Below, in pieces: positions 10,764 to 23,607 of a stretch of DNA of 64,000 nucleotides (position 1 is the stretch's first letter; each line of letters opens with the position of its first letter). The translations under genes were made by a program, and so were the position numbers. The notes under the pieces were generated by a model that was not told the DNA's origin, did not search any database, and saw only the letters and a list, made by a program, of their open reading frames with translations. The DNA comes from Clarkia xantiana subsp. parviflora. Its lineage: Eukaryota > Streptophyta > Magnoliopsida > Myrtales > Onagraceae. The stretch is taken from NCBI GenBank assembly GCA_036873135.1, contig JAPTYO010000015.1:741339-805338 (forward strand), written 5' to 3'.

Positions 10764-11882
10764 CATGCCCCCGAGTCAACCAATGGCCTAACCCTTGATT
10801 GACTCTATTTTAGGATGGTATGACACGCGCAATTTGAAACCGGGGTTTTACCTTCTCCGTCTGAGTGCTTGCTTACCCATGGATGCGTGCCTCTGACTCT
10901 GCCCCCTGCCTTATGAGATAGAGGAATTGTAAACGTCAGAGTAGCACGGACGTGTGCCTAGGCACGCGTCCGTCTGAGGTGGGAATAATAAATCTATCTT
11001 TGCCACAGGCGTATACTCAAAAAATACACGCTCGCATAGGAATGCAATTATGAATGCAACTAAGTGACTTATGCTTCAATTTTATGCCGGGATAAGTCTA
11101 AGTGAAGAAAAATTTAATTTTGGCCTGAAAATTTTTCTAAGTATAGGATACTAGAAAATATGCCTATAGGATGTTGACTAGGAGTGAACATGGACATATC
11201 ATGAACATGAGGATGTGTACTAGCATACATGCAAGTAGGAACATAAGGATGGGAGTGAGTAATAGACATGCTGCGATTGTAGTCATGGATGTATGCATGA
11301 ATATATGGCGGCCATGTGCATGGACGTCTAAATGTTTGAACACATGGGAGTGTGTATGTAGGCATGCATATGAGTGCAAGCATGAACATGTATGTATGGA
11401 TGGGTTGTGAGTATAAGCATGAGTGATGACATTGATGTATCTGTAGGTGTTAATCATGAATATGAGCATAAGTGCAAGGGTGAGAGCATAGACCTCTCCT
11501 TTACTTGAGGGTAGGAACTCTGCCACTCAATGGGACGCAACGTCCCGCCTTCCTCGTACTAACGTGAGCATTGTCCATTAATCTCGACCTTCGGCACGTG
11601 TAACATTTTTCCTTCATTCGTTGGAGCGTGTGTATAGCTCTTGACCTTTACCCTGCAATTTGTTCCCCATAAAAGTGAGGGTGAAAAAGCTTACAGGCTT
11701 TCTTCTTACCGCCGCGAGCGAAGGGGTCTATTGACATGTGTTAAGGGTTGACCCTTCCTTCGGATGTGCTGGGGCGTTGCTCCATTTGGGGAAACTAAAA
11801 GTTCGCCCTCTTCCCTTGGTGTTAAGGTTGCCCCCGTAGTAGGCGTATCTCGCCCCTCCATGAGTAAGGGTCGATCTTTGCG

Positions 11883-12660
11883 TTGGTTGCTCGTATAGAT
11901 GACTCACTTTTTGGGAAGCTTTCTTCTTCAGACAGGGAGACCTTGAAGATCGTTTTCCAAGGTAGTCAGACCAAATCTGACCGTCCGTTGAATCAGATGA
12001 GAGGGAAGGACCCTCTAGTTCTGCTTATCAGGCCTAGAAATTTTCTAAGTCAGGGGTGGCTGCTAATGCTTCCAGTATGTTCTTTTTCCCTTCTCTTTTC
12101 TTTGTGATATACTTATGATTGTTCTCATGCTGCTTCCTTCTTGTTGTTAGAGCGTTCTTCCCTGGTTACCGAATGGTTCTTGTGGAGGGTGAGAGTTCAA
12201 GTCAATCTGAATCCAAGGCGCGGAAATCTGACTCTGAGGTCGGGCCCTCGGCTGCCAAGGAGAAAGAAACCGCGAGAGGCTCTCCTTCAAGTGCCCCCTT
12301 GCTGACTCCCTCCCACGATAAGGAGGTAGTGGTTGAAGAGGTGCCCTTTTTGCTTGACAAAAGGAAACAACCTATGGCTGGCGATGGGGTGATCATAGGT
12401 CTTGATGTCTCTTCTCTATCCCCTGCCCCCCAGCCGAGGGCCGAGTCTCAAGTTTATTTCATCTTCATGTAGATTTGATGACTTTTGAAGGTGTCTTTGT
12501 CTTTCCTATGGGTTATGTTATTAACCCCTGCGTTGAAGATTTTTCTTTTGGTGACGGGTGTGATCATCATCTTACATTGAGGTTCCCCTCTCTTGCCTTG
12601 GCTCTGATTAAGATAGCAAATTCTTGCTTTGGAGTTTGGTTGAGACTGCTCTTGAGTTAG
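11883..12660 (+). pseudogene. degenerate antisense gene remnant in LARD2
   Basis: Plus-strand frames that oppose the element's sense: MVARIDDSLFGKLSSSDRET at 11883, then a serine-rich run (VEGESSSQSESKARKSDSEV) from 12119 and MMTFEGVFVFPMGYVINPC at 12475. Splice-like borders (TGCTTCCAG, GTATGT) sit between pieces. It is the counterpart of 2580-3360 in LARD1 and lies where the Tat element has its antisense gene. No intact product is predicted. Confidence 0.4.
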
Positions 12661-12978
12661 CCTCTACTAATATCGTAGTTGTGATCGTTGTGGGGATCGT
12701 TTTGTTATATGCCCTCAATAGTGCTTGTCGTGATTCTTTGCTTCATGGTTGATTTCCTGAGATATGGAGGTTGTCTTCATAATGAGGACGTCTCCTTCCT
12801 GGTATCACCCAGTGGGTTGAAATATAAGTGCTTATCTTTGATGAGCGTACGAAGGGTGTTGTTTTTCCCTTTTTCTTGAACCTCCTCCTAGGGCTAGGCG
12901 TAGCCTTTTGATGTTCATGGTCGGGGTGGTGTCTTTACAATTCATGTCTTTGACAGATGTTTTATGATGTGCTACCAT

Positions 12979-13318
12979 GATAATCACTTCGGGGTATGTG
13001 GACGTGATAGCCACTTCGTGATGTGTCGGAGTGATAGCCCTTCTGTAGTGTGTGGACATGATAGCCAGTTCAGGGTATGTGGACGTGATAGCCACTTCAA
13101 GGTATGTGGACATGATAGCCACTTCAAGGTACGTGGACATGATAGCCACTTCAGTGTATGTGGACATGATAGCCACCTCAAGGTATGTGGACATGATAGC
13201 CACTTCAGTGTATGTGGACATGATAGCCACCTCAAGGTATGTGGACATGATAGCCACCTCAAGGTATGTGGACATGATAGCCACTTCAGTGTATGTGGAC
13301 ATGATAGCCACATCACGA
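12979..13318. repeat. 27-bp minisatellite in LARD2
   Basis: About 12-13 units of GGACATGATAGCCACTTCA-type repeats, inverted relative to 2026-2320. Unit order and number differ between the copies. Confidence 0.88.
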
Positions 13319-13978
13319 TGTATGGAGTTGTGCTTTAGTATTCCTTTCTCATTGGAGAGCCTTCATTGCTATAGTTGCCTTTTGTGTAGGCTATGTTTGT
13401 TGGGTTAGGTCTCGATGTCTCGTCTTGTCGGATGTTGTATCTTTTATGCTATTTAGGTGTCTCCTTCATGAGTTGTGCTTGACGATGTTCAAGTCTGATA
13501 CGAGCATAGGTCACGCGAGGGCGACATGTATGACAATAATATTTGTCGGAGGTTGATTTGTGTGACTTGTAAGGCAATTCTCTTTTTGATGGGTCGAGCT
13601 TATTTTGAGAGCTTTGACCTTCGGATTTCATGTCTTTGCTATCCTTCTTGGTGGTGTTGGGTTCCTTTGAGATACTTCTCTTGACTTGTGATATGGGTGG
13701 TAGGATAACTCGTTACTTTTCATGATAACCTCTTGTGCTTCTGTATATGATCCTTTGGTCATGGACTTCTCCTTTGAATATGCTTTCCTTTCTTTATCTT
13801 TCTTTTGTGCTTTCCTTCACATCATACCTGCTATCTCACAAAGAAAAAACATTACTTGTTCTTCACATTACTTTACTTATAAATTTCTTTCTCATGGTAT
13901 CCTTCTGAGCATGGTATCCTTCTAAGCATGGTGTGATGATCTCTTCTGATACCCCTTACACGGTATACGTTGTACTGT

Positions 13979-14822
13979 TAGACCAAAGATACGCTCTTGG
14001 TGGGCGTCGAAATCTGTTCACGAGACAGGCTCTCGGACGGCACTTAACGTTTCACAGGATAGGCTCCCGGAGGGCACAGGTTAGTCCACCGATACGTTCT
14101 TGACGGGTGTCAAAATCTGTTCACGAGACAGGCTCTCGGACGGCACTTAACGTTTCACAGGATAGGCTCCCGGAGGGCTCAGGTTAGACCAAAGATACGC
14201 TCCTGGTGGGCGTCGAACTGGTAGTTTGAAATCTACCTCAAGATACGCTCTTGGGGGCGTCGAACTGGTAGTGTTTTTTCTACCTCAAGATACGCTCTTG
14301 GGGGCGTCGAATCTGGTAGGTTGCAAATCTACCTCAAGATACGCTCCTGGGGGCGTCGAAATTCGTAGTTTTTGGAAACCACTCTCAAGATACGCTCTTG
14401 GTGCGTCGAAGGTCGTAGTGTATAAACTACTCTCAAGATACGCTCTTGGGGGCGTCGAAGGTCGTAGTATGAACACTACTCTCAAGATACGCTCTTGGGG
14501 GCGTCGAAATTCGTAGTTTTTGGAAACCACTCTCAAGATACGCTCTTGGTGCGTCGAAGGTCGTAGTGTATAAACTACTCTCAAGATACGCTCTTGGAGG
14601 CGTCGAAGGTCGTAGTATGAACACTACTCTCAAGATACGCTCTTGGGGGCGTCGAAGATCGTAGTATAAAAACTACTCTCAAGATACGCTCTTGGGGGCG
14701 TCGAATCTGTTCGCGGGATAGGCTCCCGGAGGGCACAGGGTTCGTAGTTTTAGAACTACTCTCAAGATACGCTCTTGGGGGCGTCGAATGTGTTCGCGGG
14801 ATTGGCTCCCGGAGGGCTCATA
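13979..14822. repeat. 45-50-bp minisatellite in LARD2
   Basis: Inverted copy of the 515-1330 array, with the GATACGCTCTTGGGGGCGTC core. It is almost identical in unit order to LARD1. Confidence 0.85.
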
Positions 14823-17180
14823 ATATTACCTTATCTTGTGTCCCTTCTCATGTATGGTGCATTTTTGGTATACTTTTCGAGTCTTTACTTGACTTCTCCT
14901 TCTACGATATTGCCTGTTACCACGCTTTTTCTTCAATGTGGGAGATCACCTTTCGAGGGCGATGTTTGTGTGTTGCCAACTTAGGACGAGTTCGTATAGG
15001 GAGTTGAGGATGTTTTCCTCTATGTGACCTCTTCTAGGAGAAGTGGTATCGCATGTTATTGTGATCTTCTGCCTCTAATCTCTTCTTTTACACTTAGGTG
15101 GACTACCAAGCACTTATTCGTTTGGTGCCCCCCAAGTTGCTTGGTGGTCACACCGCCTTTCATATTTGGCCGTTGAAGGCCCCTCGTTCATTTTTTTGGT
15201 TGGGTACCCCTTATGCTCGGGGCTCCCTTGTCTGCTTCTTTGAATGCGATGAGTGTCCCTTGTAGGATTTACTCTTTCTCATGCTTGCTTGTTTCAGTCA
15301 TAGGCATGGTTTGGATGATGCCTTTGTCGGATGTGTCTTTGGAAGTTGGGTGGAAGAGCTTTTGCTTTGGGTGGGTGGTGGTGGATTTCATTCTCTTGAT
15401 AACTAGGATGTGGCATTGTTTGTATCCTAGGGGTGCTTGTAAATTTTTCCCCCCTTTCCTTGTGTAGGTTGAAGAGCTCTCTCATAGAATGGTGTCTTGA
15501 GTTGTTAATCTCGTAGGTGTGTTTCAGACTAGTCAATCTGACCCATGCTCTTTGCTCGTGCATGGGGGGGGGGGGGGTCTGACCGGGCTGTATCTTCTTG
15601 GAGTGTTGTGGCACTTAGTGTGCCTTGCCTTTTCCTTCACACTGGAGTATTCTTCACTGCCCTTAGGGGGTGTCCCATTGGTCATGCTCCTCCCATCTTG
15701 AATGTTGATTGTAGACTTCCTTCGAATTAGGACTTGAATCTAAAAAGGGCGTTTTCCTTTAGGTTTGCAGGTGATGCTCCCTGATTTTCCCTGGGTTTGT
15801 TCCCGTATTGGCTATTCCTTGTTGGATAACTTCATTAGAGGCTGCGTTTGTATTGCGTACGTATACGTGTTTGAGGTGTGTTGAGCTGACAAGTCCCTCC
15901 TCTTTTGTTTTGTCATAACCTTCATTCATCATGTATTTGGCGTATGGCCTTAAAGGCGGGATATTTTTCTAGTGCCCCTTTTATCGGGGTTCTCCTCTTG
16001 ATGGGATGCCAGAGTCAAATGTCTTATCATTTGCAGACAAGGTGGTTGATCGGGATGTGCGTCTAGTGTGAGGGTCGATCTTGAAACCTTACTCCCCAAG
16101 CTTTAGAGCTCTTCTTTGGTTGATCTTGTAGAACTATTATCCTGCCCTAAGGCTCTTGGTAGGAGATGTATCTCCTTTTTCACACTCTAGTTCTTGCACT
16201 ATCTCCTTTGCTAAACTTGCATCTTTAGAGTTTCTCTCTTGGTGCATGACTTCAATGACAGGATTTTCTACCGATGTTTATTCTATTAGGACTTGTATCC
16301 TTGGTTGTCTTCCTTTCTTGTGAGATGGCGAAGGAGTGTTTGTGAACACTCCAATGTGTCGTACTTGGTAGAGGTATGCGCCTAATCTTTATGGCGCTGT
16401 CTTGAATCTTCGTGTACCTATCTCTGATGAACATGTTATTCATTACATATATAGTACGGAGTCCAAGGATCTCCGAGTTAGGATCGTAGTTTGAGAACAG
16501 AGACATAGTCATCTATTAGATAACCTCTTTATCTACGGAGTTTATTTTTGCAAAAATAGATGCAAGGATACTTGTAAGGATACTTGTAAGGATACTTGTT
16601 CCATCCTTACTCCTGGTTCATTTGCAGTGCCGTGTCCTTAATGGGTGTGTTGATGTTCCTCTATAGGATGTTGGGAGTGCTCAACTTATGGGGGGTTGAT
16701 ATCCCCTGCTTCCTTGGTAATGTAATTGTTTTCCTCTGTTAGTCTGTGTGTATTTCTTCCACTTTAGGAATATAAGGTCGCATCCTTGCAAGGTGGACTA
16801 TGTGGAGATGTATCCTTCATGTATGCTATGTGCGATCTCACTCTACTATGTCTCTCCATGAGGCTTCCCATTGTAGTAGCTATGTGCTGACGTGGTGTGG
16901 TACTCTATGAGTCCCCTGTTCAAATCCTTGTCTTTTCAACTCCTCCCCTGTCCTAGGGGGATGTGTGCCAAGGGTTGTCATGCACAAGGGGTTTGGATCT
17001 GTTGTGCTGTATCATGGGTAGGTGGTTGCTTTATTGTGTTGTTGGGACTATGTCCCTCCCTTTGAACTTTCCTTGGTATGTCCCTTAGGCATGTCTGTGG
17101 TGATACGGACTGTATGTGTATATTGCCATGGTTGATGTTGGAACTCCTATATCCTTGTTGGTTTGTCATGTATGTCTTCC
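14823..17180. other. LARD2 interior without genes
   Basis: No frame with recognisable protein content on either strand. The part from 15303 has no counterpart in the window, since LARD1 is cut by the window edge. It contains a G14-16 run near 15565 and a tandem of GGATACTTGTAA near 16564-16601. Confidence 0.6.
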
Positions 17181-17181
17181 C

Positions 17182-17930
17182 TTAGTGCGGTGTATGTCCC
17201 TGTTGGGGTACTTGGTGGAATTCTTGCCTCCATTGAGGTCTTGCCTGTCTATCTGCCCCCACGGGGGTGTATGCCTTGGCATCCTGCTGTGTCTGTTGAT
17301 GCCTTGGAGGCACAAATTGCTGCCTTCCCTCTGGGAGTGGCCCTTGGTTGTCTCTCCTTTGTTCTCCTCGCTGCCCTGTTCGAGGGTGCGAGTGGTGTTC
17401 TTCCGTTGGGATTTGCTCCTCTTCATGAGCTTCTTCTCCTTCCTGTCGGTGTTGCCTTTCCTGCCTATTCCTTAGGGTCTCTTTGTAAGCTAGTAGCTCG
17501 TCCGAGGCACTCATCAGCCCTGGAGTCACTGTATGTGCTCCCTGTGTGTATGTCGGCCTTGTGTTGGTTGTGTGGGCACGATTGTCGTTCCTTTGAGTCA
17601 GTATTCCATATGGGTACTCTTGAGGTTGTGCCTCATAGTGGTATCCCTGTGGAGGTGCCGTGTATTGGGATGGCACTCCTTGTTGCCCCCCTGTCCCTGT
17701 GGCTTCCTAGTCAATGGAGTTGGAGCTGTGGAAGCCTCCTCCCTGCTTGTTAGGCTGGGGTGCCTGTGGGGCTACTTGAGGTTCTGGTGTGCAGGCTGTT
17801 TCTCTGGGTTAGGCTGCCTTGCTGGAGGTATAGGCTGTCTCTCTCGCCTATTGCCCCCAGGTGGGCGGTGATGCCTAGATACTAAGCTGTTCGTCATCGC
17901 TCTTGTTATTGCCAGGCTTTCTGTTCGAAG
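17182..17930 (-). pseudogene. gag-like remnant at the 5' end of LARD2
   Basis: Just inside the primer site, the sense strand has frames rich in proline, glutamine, arginine and glutamate: MTNSLVSRHHRPPGG near 17910, and a 164-residue open frame (17182-17676) with many charged residues. Place and composition suit the leader and N-terminal part of a Tat-type gag. There is a stop between the two pieces and no capsid or zinc-finger motif, so it is at most a relic. Confidence 0.4.
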
Positions 17931-17948
17931 CCCACAGACGGCGCCAAG
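17931..17948 (-). other. LARD2 primer-binding site
   Basis: The minus strand directly after the 5' LTR reads CTTGGCGCCGTCTGTGGG. The same 17-nt stretch TTGGCGCCGTCTGTGGG follows the 5' LTR of the Tat element (54911-54928), which links the two families. Confidence 0.85.
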
Positions 17949-18878
17949 TGTTAAGTTATGAGATCTAGGTCAACGGGGTGTCGGCTTTGATCTCTCTCCT
18001 TACGGGGAATATGTGTGATCCGATGTTCCTGAGCTGCTCTGCCTTAGTCTATCTTCTCCTTTCCTTCCTTCCTTCCTCTGCTCCTTCTCTCCTTCTACCC
18101 TGCAGAAGGGGCAATACCAGACACGGAGGAGGGGGGGGTGGTGCCTGGTGAACCCTCTCCGATGCCTAAGTCAGTACTTTTCTAGAGAGATAAAGCTAGA
18201 GAGATGTCAGAGCTAAAATGTCCAAATGGCCAAGATGATCAAATGAGTTGTGAAGGTGGGGTATTTATAGGCAACGGTGTCATTAAGGTGGCTTAATGAC
18301 ATCGTTAACCTTTAAACACAATTAATTAACCTTTAAGCACATAATTAAGACCTTAGGATTCGGAGAAGGTAGGCGGAGTGGACCGAGTGTGGGAGTCCGA
18401 AAATGGTGCCGGGGCCCTTGGGGGAGGAGAAATCTGACCCCCAGGGGTAGGGGTTGGGTGAGGGCACCCAAACCCTCCTAGGGAGGATGGGGTTGGCCAA
18501 CCCCATCCCCCCTAGGGGAGATCGGGTTGGCCGACCCGATCTCTCCTAGGAGAGATCGGGTTGGCTGACCCGATCTCTCCTAGGAGAGATCGGGTTGGCT
18601 GACCCGATCTCTCCTAGGAGAGATCGGGTTGGTCCACCCGATCTCCCCTAGGGGAGATCGGGTTGGCTGACCCGATCTCCCCTAGGGGAGGTCGGGTGTG
18701 GCCACCCAACCTCACCTAGGCGAGTCTGACTCGGCCGGACGAGCGCTTCGGCCTCGTCCGAGCCGTTGGTGTTTTCGCGAAGGGTTCGGGTTGAAGTTTC
18801 GATTTACAATCATTAACGGGGTGATAAAAATACAACGGTTCGGAAGTCAACGGGTTCAAATTGGGCGTATATCCATCA
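17949..18878 (-). repeat. LARD2 5' LTR
   Basis: 930 bp. It equals the other LTR except for one extra 34-bp palindromic unit and a C-to-A change near 18471. The 34-bp difference accounts exactly for the length difference. Confidence 0.92.
18262..18269 (-). promoter_or_regulatory. TATA box of LARD2 5' LTR
   Basis: Minus strand TATAAATA in the 5' LTR, the position expected to start element transcription into the interior. Confidence 0.65.
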
Positions 18879-19465
18879 ATAAGTACCTCATTGAATTGAC
18901 CATTCGCAGAAGATTCGAACCGATTTGAAGAAGTTTCAGTTGAAGTCGAAGAATCTCACGCTGATGTTACCGCAGAACGGATGAAGTTTCAGACCGATGT
19001 TCTGATTGATTCACTTGAAATTCAGATCGGATAGATTCACTGTAAATTCAGATCAGTGCTCTGATCAATTCATATCAAGTCTGAGTTGATTTGACGATCG
19101 ACGCTGAAGAAGATACATAACGGTTGTAGTAGTGGCAGACATCTCCAAAAGCAAAGAAGCTGACACAGCCGATAAGAATACAGTAGCAAAGTCCACTTAC
19201 GCATGGAAGCAGGAGGTGTCACTGAATTAAACTTCTGCTGCGGTAAAGAGTACGATCTATGCACATTGCAGAGACTGAACTGAGATGAGCTGAGGAAGAG
19301 GATTTGAGCTAGGGATTGGAGCACGAAGATGATCGGAACTGAGATTTCACCTAATTCGCAAAGAACAAGTTTGATCGACGAAGAAAACAGAAGCTAGAAC
19401 TCAATCGATGTAGTGGATCTATAAAGTTCAACTCGCAGGATCTACTTCCTGGAGCTCTGATACCA

Positions 19466-21535
19466 TGAGAGTGAAATAGATGTGTAGGAGAGAAAGATGT
19501 AAGCAAACCAATTAAGATTGAATACATGATTGGAATGCTTAACTTGAATGATTACAAGGAGGATAGATCATTTATATAGGACTCTACTCAAGTCACAACA
19601 CTAACATTACTAGAAGGACTATATTGCTTAAATGTAAAAGGTAAGGAGCATATACTACTACTCTAACATTTTTTCTTGATTTTCCCTTTGAATTCCAGCT
19701 TGATATCAGCCCCTCAAATATCCATATATCATTCCTCAGCTCTTAATCATTCCAATTCATCCCCCAAAAGAAGTAATTTTGCTCAACAAGGTCCTTAGGA
19801 ATGAGAAAAGATTTTGGGTTCAAGAAGGATGCATAGGAGAGAATTCAACAATAGAAGGAGGGTGCACAGAGGCATGTGCAGTGCACATGTAGGTGCATGG
19901 AGGTGCACAGAAAAGAAACTCTGCTGGAGAAGGAGGGTGCAAGGGTGAAGGCGGGAAGCACTTAGAAGAGCACATAAGGGGAGCATGGAGAGAGCACGAC
20001 CTGATGAACATGAAAGAGCATGCTGTAAGGGGGCTGAATTGATTTCATCTGCAAATCTTCAACCAAAACCCAGAATCTTGCTTGAGTTGAAGTTATCTTC
20101 ATCTGAATTGAGTTAATATATCTTTCATTTCTCAAATTCAACCCAGAAATCACTTGAACGCTGCTTCAAATGCTGATTTACTATGAACTTGCGGCTGTTG
20201 TTGCTGCTGTGTTAACTTCATGAACAGAAATTAACCTCACAAACTGTGCCGAAATCATAATCATCTGAATCTTCATGACTTCCAATTACTCTCCATGGCG
20301 AAAAACTAACAAAATCAAAGAGAATTGCAGCCGTGGATCTCGCATCTATCACTGCTTGATAAAAATGAAAATCTAAGTCCACTTTGAGCATTGTAATCAG
20401 TTGAATTCTTCAAATTAATCATCCGCATAGTACGGTGACATCAATCCGCATGTATGAATATATGATGAACAAATTCCAACAGCAAACTTGTACTGATTAT
20501 ATCTTAACCAACTAACACAACAGCAGCAAATTCATTATGTGTATGAATTTTCCAAATAAAGGATCAACGATGAGTTACTGAAGGCACCAAGATCTTCAAA
20601 TAAGCATGTGACAGACAGCAGATCTATGTGCTGTTAAGAAGAAATCAGCTCAAGTTTGAACAAATTTTGCTCAGAAACCATGAACGACTGTGGTGAACAT
20701 CAGCAACAGCAATGATGATTGATTTCGTCCCAATTCGTGGCTCAGATCCCAGTTATTGACTTCAAATCAACTCGAAACAGAATAAGTAACTTGAACGGAA
20801 TCCAAAAATCAAGCCAGCAGCAACAGATAATCGAGTGACCATCTCGAAATCAATCAAATAGAACATTAGGCGGGAAAATATCGCATGAATCCAGATTATT
20901 GCAATACCAGCAGCAAATCCTTCTGAAACCACTGGAAATTAGTTGAGAAGAATAAGTACCTCATTGAATTGACCATTCGCAGATTCAAACCGATTTGACG
21001 AAGTTTCAGTTGAAATCGAAGAATCTCACGCTGATGTTACCGCAGAACGGATGAAGTTTCAGACCGGTGTTCTGATTGATTCACTTGAAATTCAGATCGG
21101 ATAGATTCACTGTAAATTCAGATCAGTGCTCTGATCAATTCATATCAAGTCTGAGTTGATTTGACGATCGACGCTGAAGAAGATACATAACGGTTGTAGT
21201 AGTGGCAGACATCTCCAAAAGCAAAGAAGCTGACACAGCCGATAAGAATACAGTAGCAAAGTCCACTTACGCATGGAAGCAGGAGGTGTCACTGAATTAA
21301 ACTTCTGCTGCGGTAAAGAGTACGATCTATGCACATTGTAGAGACTGAACTGAGATGAGCTGAGGAAGAGGATTTGAGCTAAGGATTGGAGCACGAAGAT
21401 GATCGGAACTGAGATTTCACCTAATTCGCAAAGAACAAGTTTGATCGACGAAGAAAACAGAAGCTAGAACTCAATCGATGTAGTGGATCTATAAAGTTCA
21501 ACTCGCAGGATCTACTTCCTGGAGCTCTGATACCA
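19466..21535 (-). repeat. array unit 2
   Basis: 2070 bp, inner subtype with the junction deletion. It differs from the 2073-bp type by a 3-bp loss near 20983. It carries the intact ATAAG empty site near 20952. Confidence 0.9.
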
Positions 21536-23607
21536 TGAGAGTGAAATAGATGTGTAGGAGAGAAAGATGTAAGCAAACCAATTAAGATTGAATACATGAT
21601 TGGAATGCTTAACTTGAATGATTACAAGGAGGATAGATCATTTATATAGGACTCTACTCAAGTCACAACACTAACATTACTAGAAGGACTATATTGCTTA
21701 AATGTAAAAGGTAAGGAGCATATACTACTACTCTAACATTTTTTCTTGATTTTGCTTTGAATTCCAGCTTGATATCAGCCCCTCAAATATCCATATATCA
21801 TTCCTCAGCTCTTAATCATTCCAATTCATCCCCCAAAAGAAGTAATTTTGCTCAACAAGGTCCTTAGGAATGAGAAAAGATTTTGGGTTCAAGAAGGATG
21901 CATAGGAGAGAATTCAACAATAGAAGGAGGGTGCACAGAGGCATGTGCAGTGCACATGTAGGTGCATGGAGGTGCACAGAAAAGAAACTCTGCTGGAGAA
22001 GGAGGGTGCAAGGGGGAAGGCGGGAAGCACTTAGAAGAGCACATAAGGGGAGCATGGAGAGAGCACGACCTGATGAACATGATAGAGCATGCTGTAAGGG
22101 GGCTGAATTGATTTCATCTGCAAATCTTCAACCAAAACCCAGAATCTTGCTTGAGTTGAAGTTATCTTCATCTGAATTGAGTTAATATATCTTTCATTTC
22201 TCAAATTCAACCCAGAAATCACTTGAACGCTGCTTCAAATGCTGATTTACTATGAACTTGCGGCTGTTGTTGCTGCTGTGTTAACTTCATGAACAGAAAT
22301 TAACCTCACAAACTGTGCCGAAATCATAATCATCTGAATCTTCATGACTTCCAATTACTCTCCATGGCGAAAAACTAACAAAATCAAAGAGAATTGCAGC
22401 CGTGGATCTCGCATCTATCACTGCTTGATAAAAATGAAAATCTAAGTCCACTTTGAGCATTGTAATCAGTTGAATTCTTCAAATTAATCATCCGCATAGT
22501 ACGGTGACATCAATCCGCATGTATGAACATATGATGAACAAATTCCAACAGCAAACTTGTACTGATTATATCTTAACCAACTAACACAACAGTAGCAAAT
22601 TCATTATGTGTATGAATTTTCCAAATAAAGGATCAACTATGAGTTACTGAAGGCACCAAGATCTTCAAATAAGCATGTGACAGACAGCAGATCTATGTGC
22701 TGTTAAGAAGAAATCAGCTCAAGTTTGAACAAATTTTGCTCAGAAACCATGAACGACTGTGGTGAACATCAGCAACAGCAATGATGATTGATGTCGTCCC
22801 AATTCGTGGCTCAGATCCCAGTTATTGACTTCAAATCAACTCGAAACAGAATAAGTAACTTGAACGGAATCCAAAAATCAAGCCAGCAGCAACAGATAAT
22901 CGAGTGACCATCTCGAAATCAATCAAATAGAACATTAGGCGGGAAAATATCGCATGAACGCAGATTATTGCAATACCAGCAGCAAATCCTTCTGAAACCA
23001 CTGGAAATTAGTTGAGAAGAATAAGTACCTCATTGAATTGACCATTCGCAGAAGATTCAAACCGATTTAATGAAGTTTCAGTTGAAATCGAAGAATCTCA
23101 CGCTGATGTTACCGCAGAACGGATGAAGTTTCAGACCGGTGTTCTGATTGATTCACTTGAAATTCAGATCGGATAGATTCACTGTAAATTCAGATCAGTG
23201 CTCTGATCAATTCATATCAAGTCTGAGTTGATTTGACGATCGACGCTGAAGAAGATACATAACGGTTGTAGTAGTGGCAGACATCTCCAAAAGCAAAGAA
23301 GCTGACACAGCCGATAAGAATACAGTAGCAAAGTCCACTTACGCATGGAAGCAGGAGGTGTCACTGAATTAAACTTCTGCTGCGGTAAAGAGTACGATCT
23401 ATGCACATTACAGAGACTGAACTGAGATGAGCTGAGGAAGAGGATTTGAGCTAGGGATTGGAGCACGAAGATGATCGGAACTGAGATTTCACCTAATTCG
23501 CAAAGAACAAGTTTGATCGACGAAGAAAACAGAAGCTAGAACTCAATCGATGTAGTGGATCTATAAAGTTCAACTCGCAGGATCTACTTCCTGGAGCTCT
23601 GATACCA
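21536..23607 (-). repeat. array unit 3
   Basis: 2072 bp, inner subtype, with one C lost near 21756 relative to the 2073-bp type. Confidence 0.9.

Larger units (their letters stand above)
9868..18878 (-). mobile_element. LARD2: complete non-autonomous Gypsy-type element
   Basis: A 9.0-kb element with LTRs at 9868-10763 and 17949-18878, primer site 17931-17948 and polypurine tract next to the left LTR. The target duplication ATAAG (9863-9867 and 18879-18883) is exact: the same place in eight neighbouring array units reads GAATAAGTACCTC without an insert. The 7.2-kb interior has minisatellites, a gag-like remnant and an antisense remnant, but no intact protease, RT or integrase. LTRs are almost identical, so insertion is recent. 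Confidence 0.93.
8362..19465 (-). repeat. array unit 1, interrupted by LARD2
   Basis: LTR 8362-8564, then the internal region with LARD2 inserted at 9868. Without LARD2 and one ATAAG copy it is 2088 bp. At the LTR/internal junction it keeps about 18 bp (TTCACATGCTTCTTCAAA) absent from units 2-8. The primer site is at 19454-19465. Confidence 0.9.

Noticed and set aside
1..15302. Inverted segmental duplication of host DNA
   Set aside because: The duplicated stretch ends exactly at LTR ends with TG/CA borders; it is two transposon copies.
17163..17753. 196-residue hydrophobic plus-strand frame in LARD2
   Set aside because: It mirrors the hydrophilic gag-like frame on the sense strand, which fits the element's orientation better.
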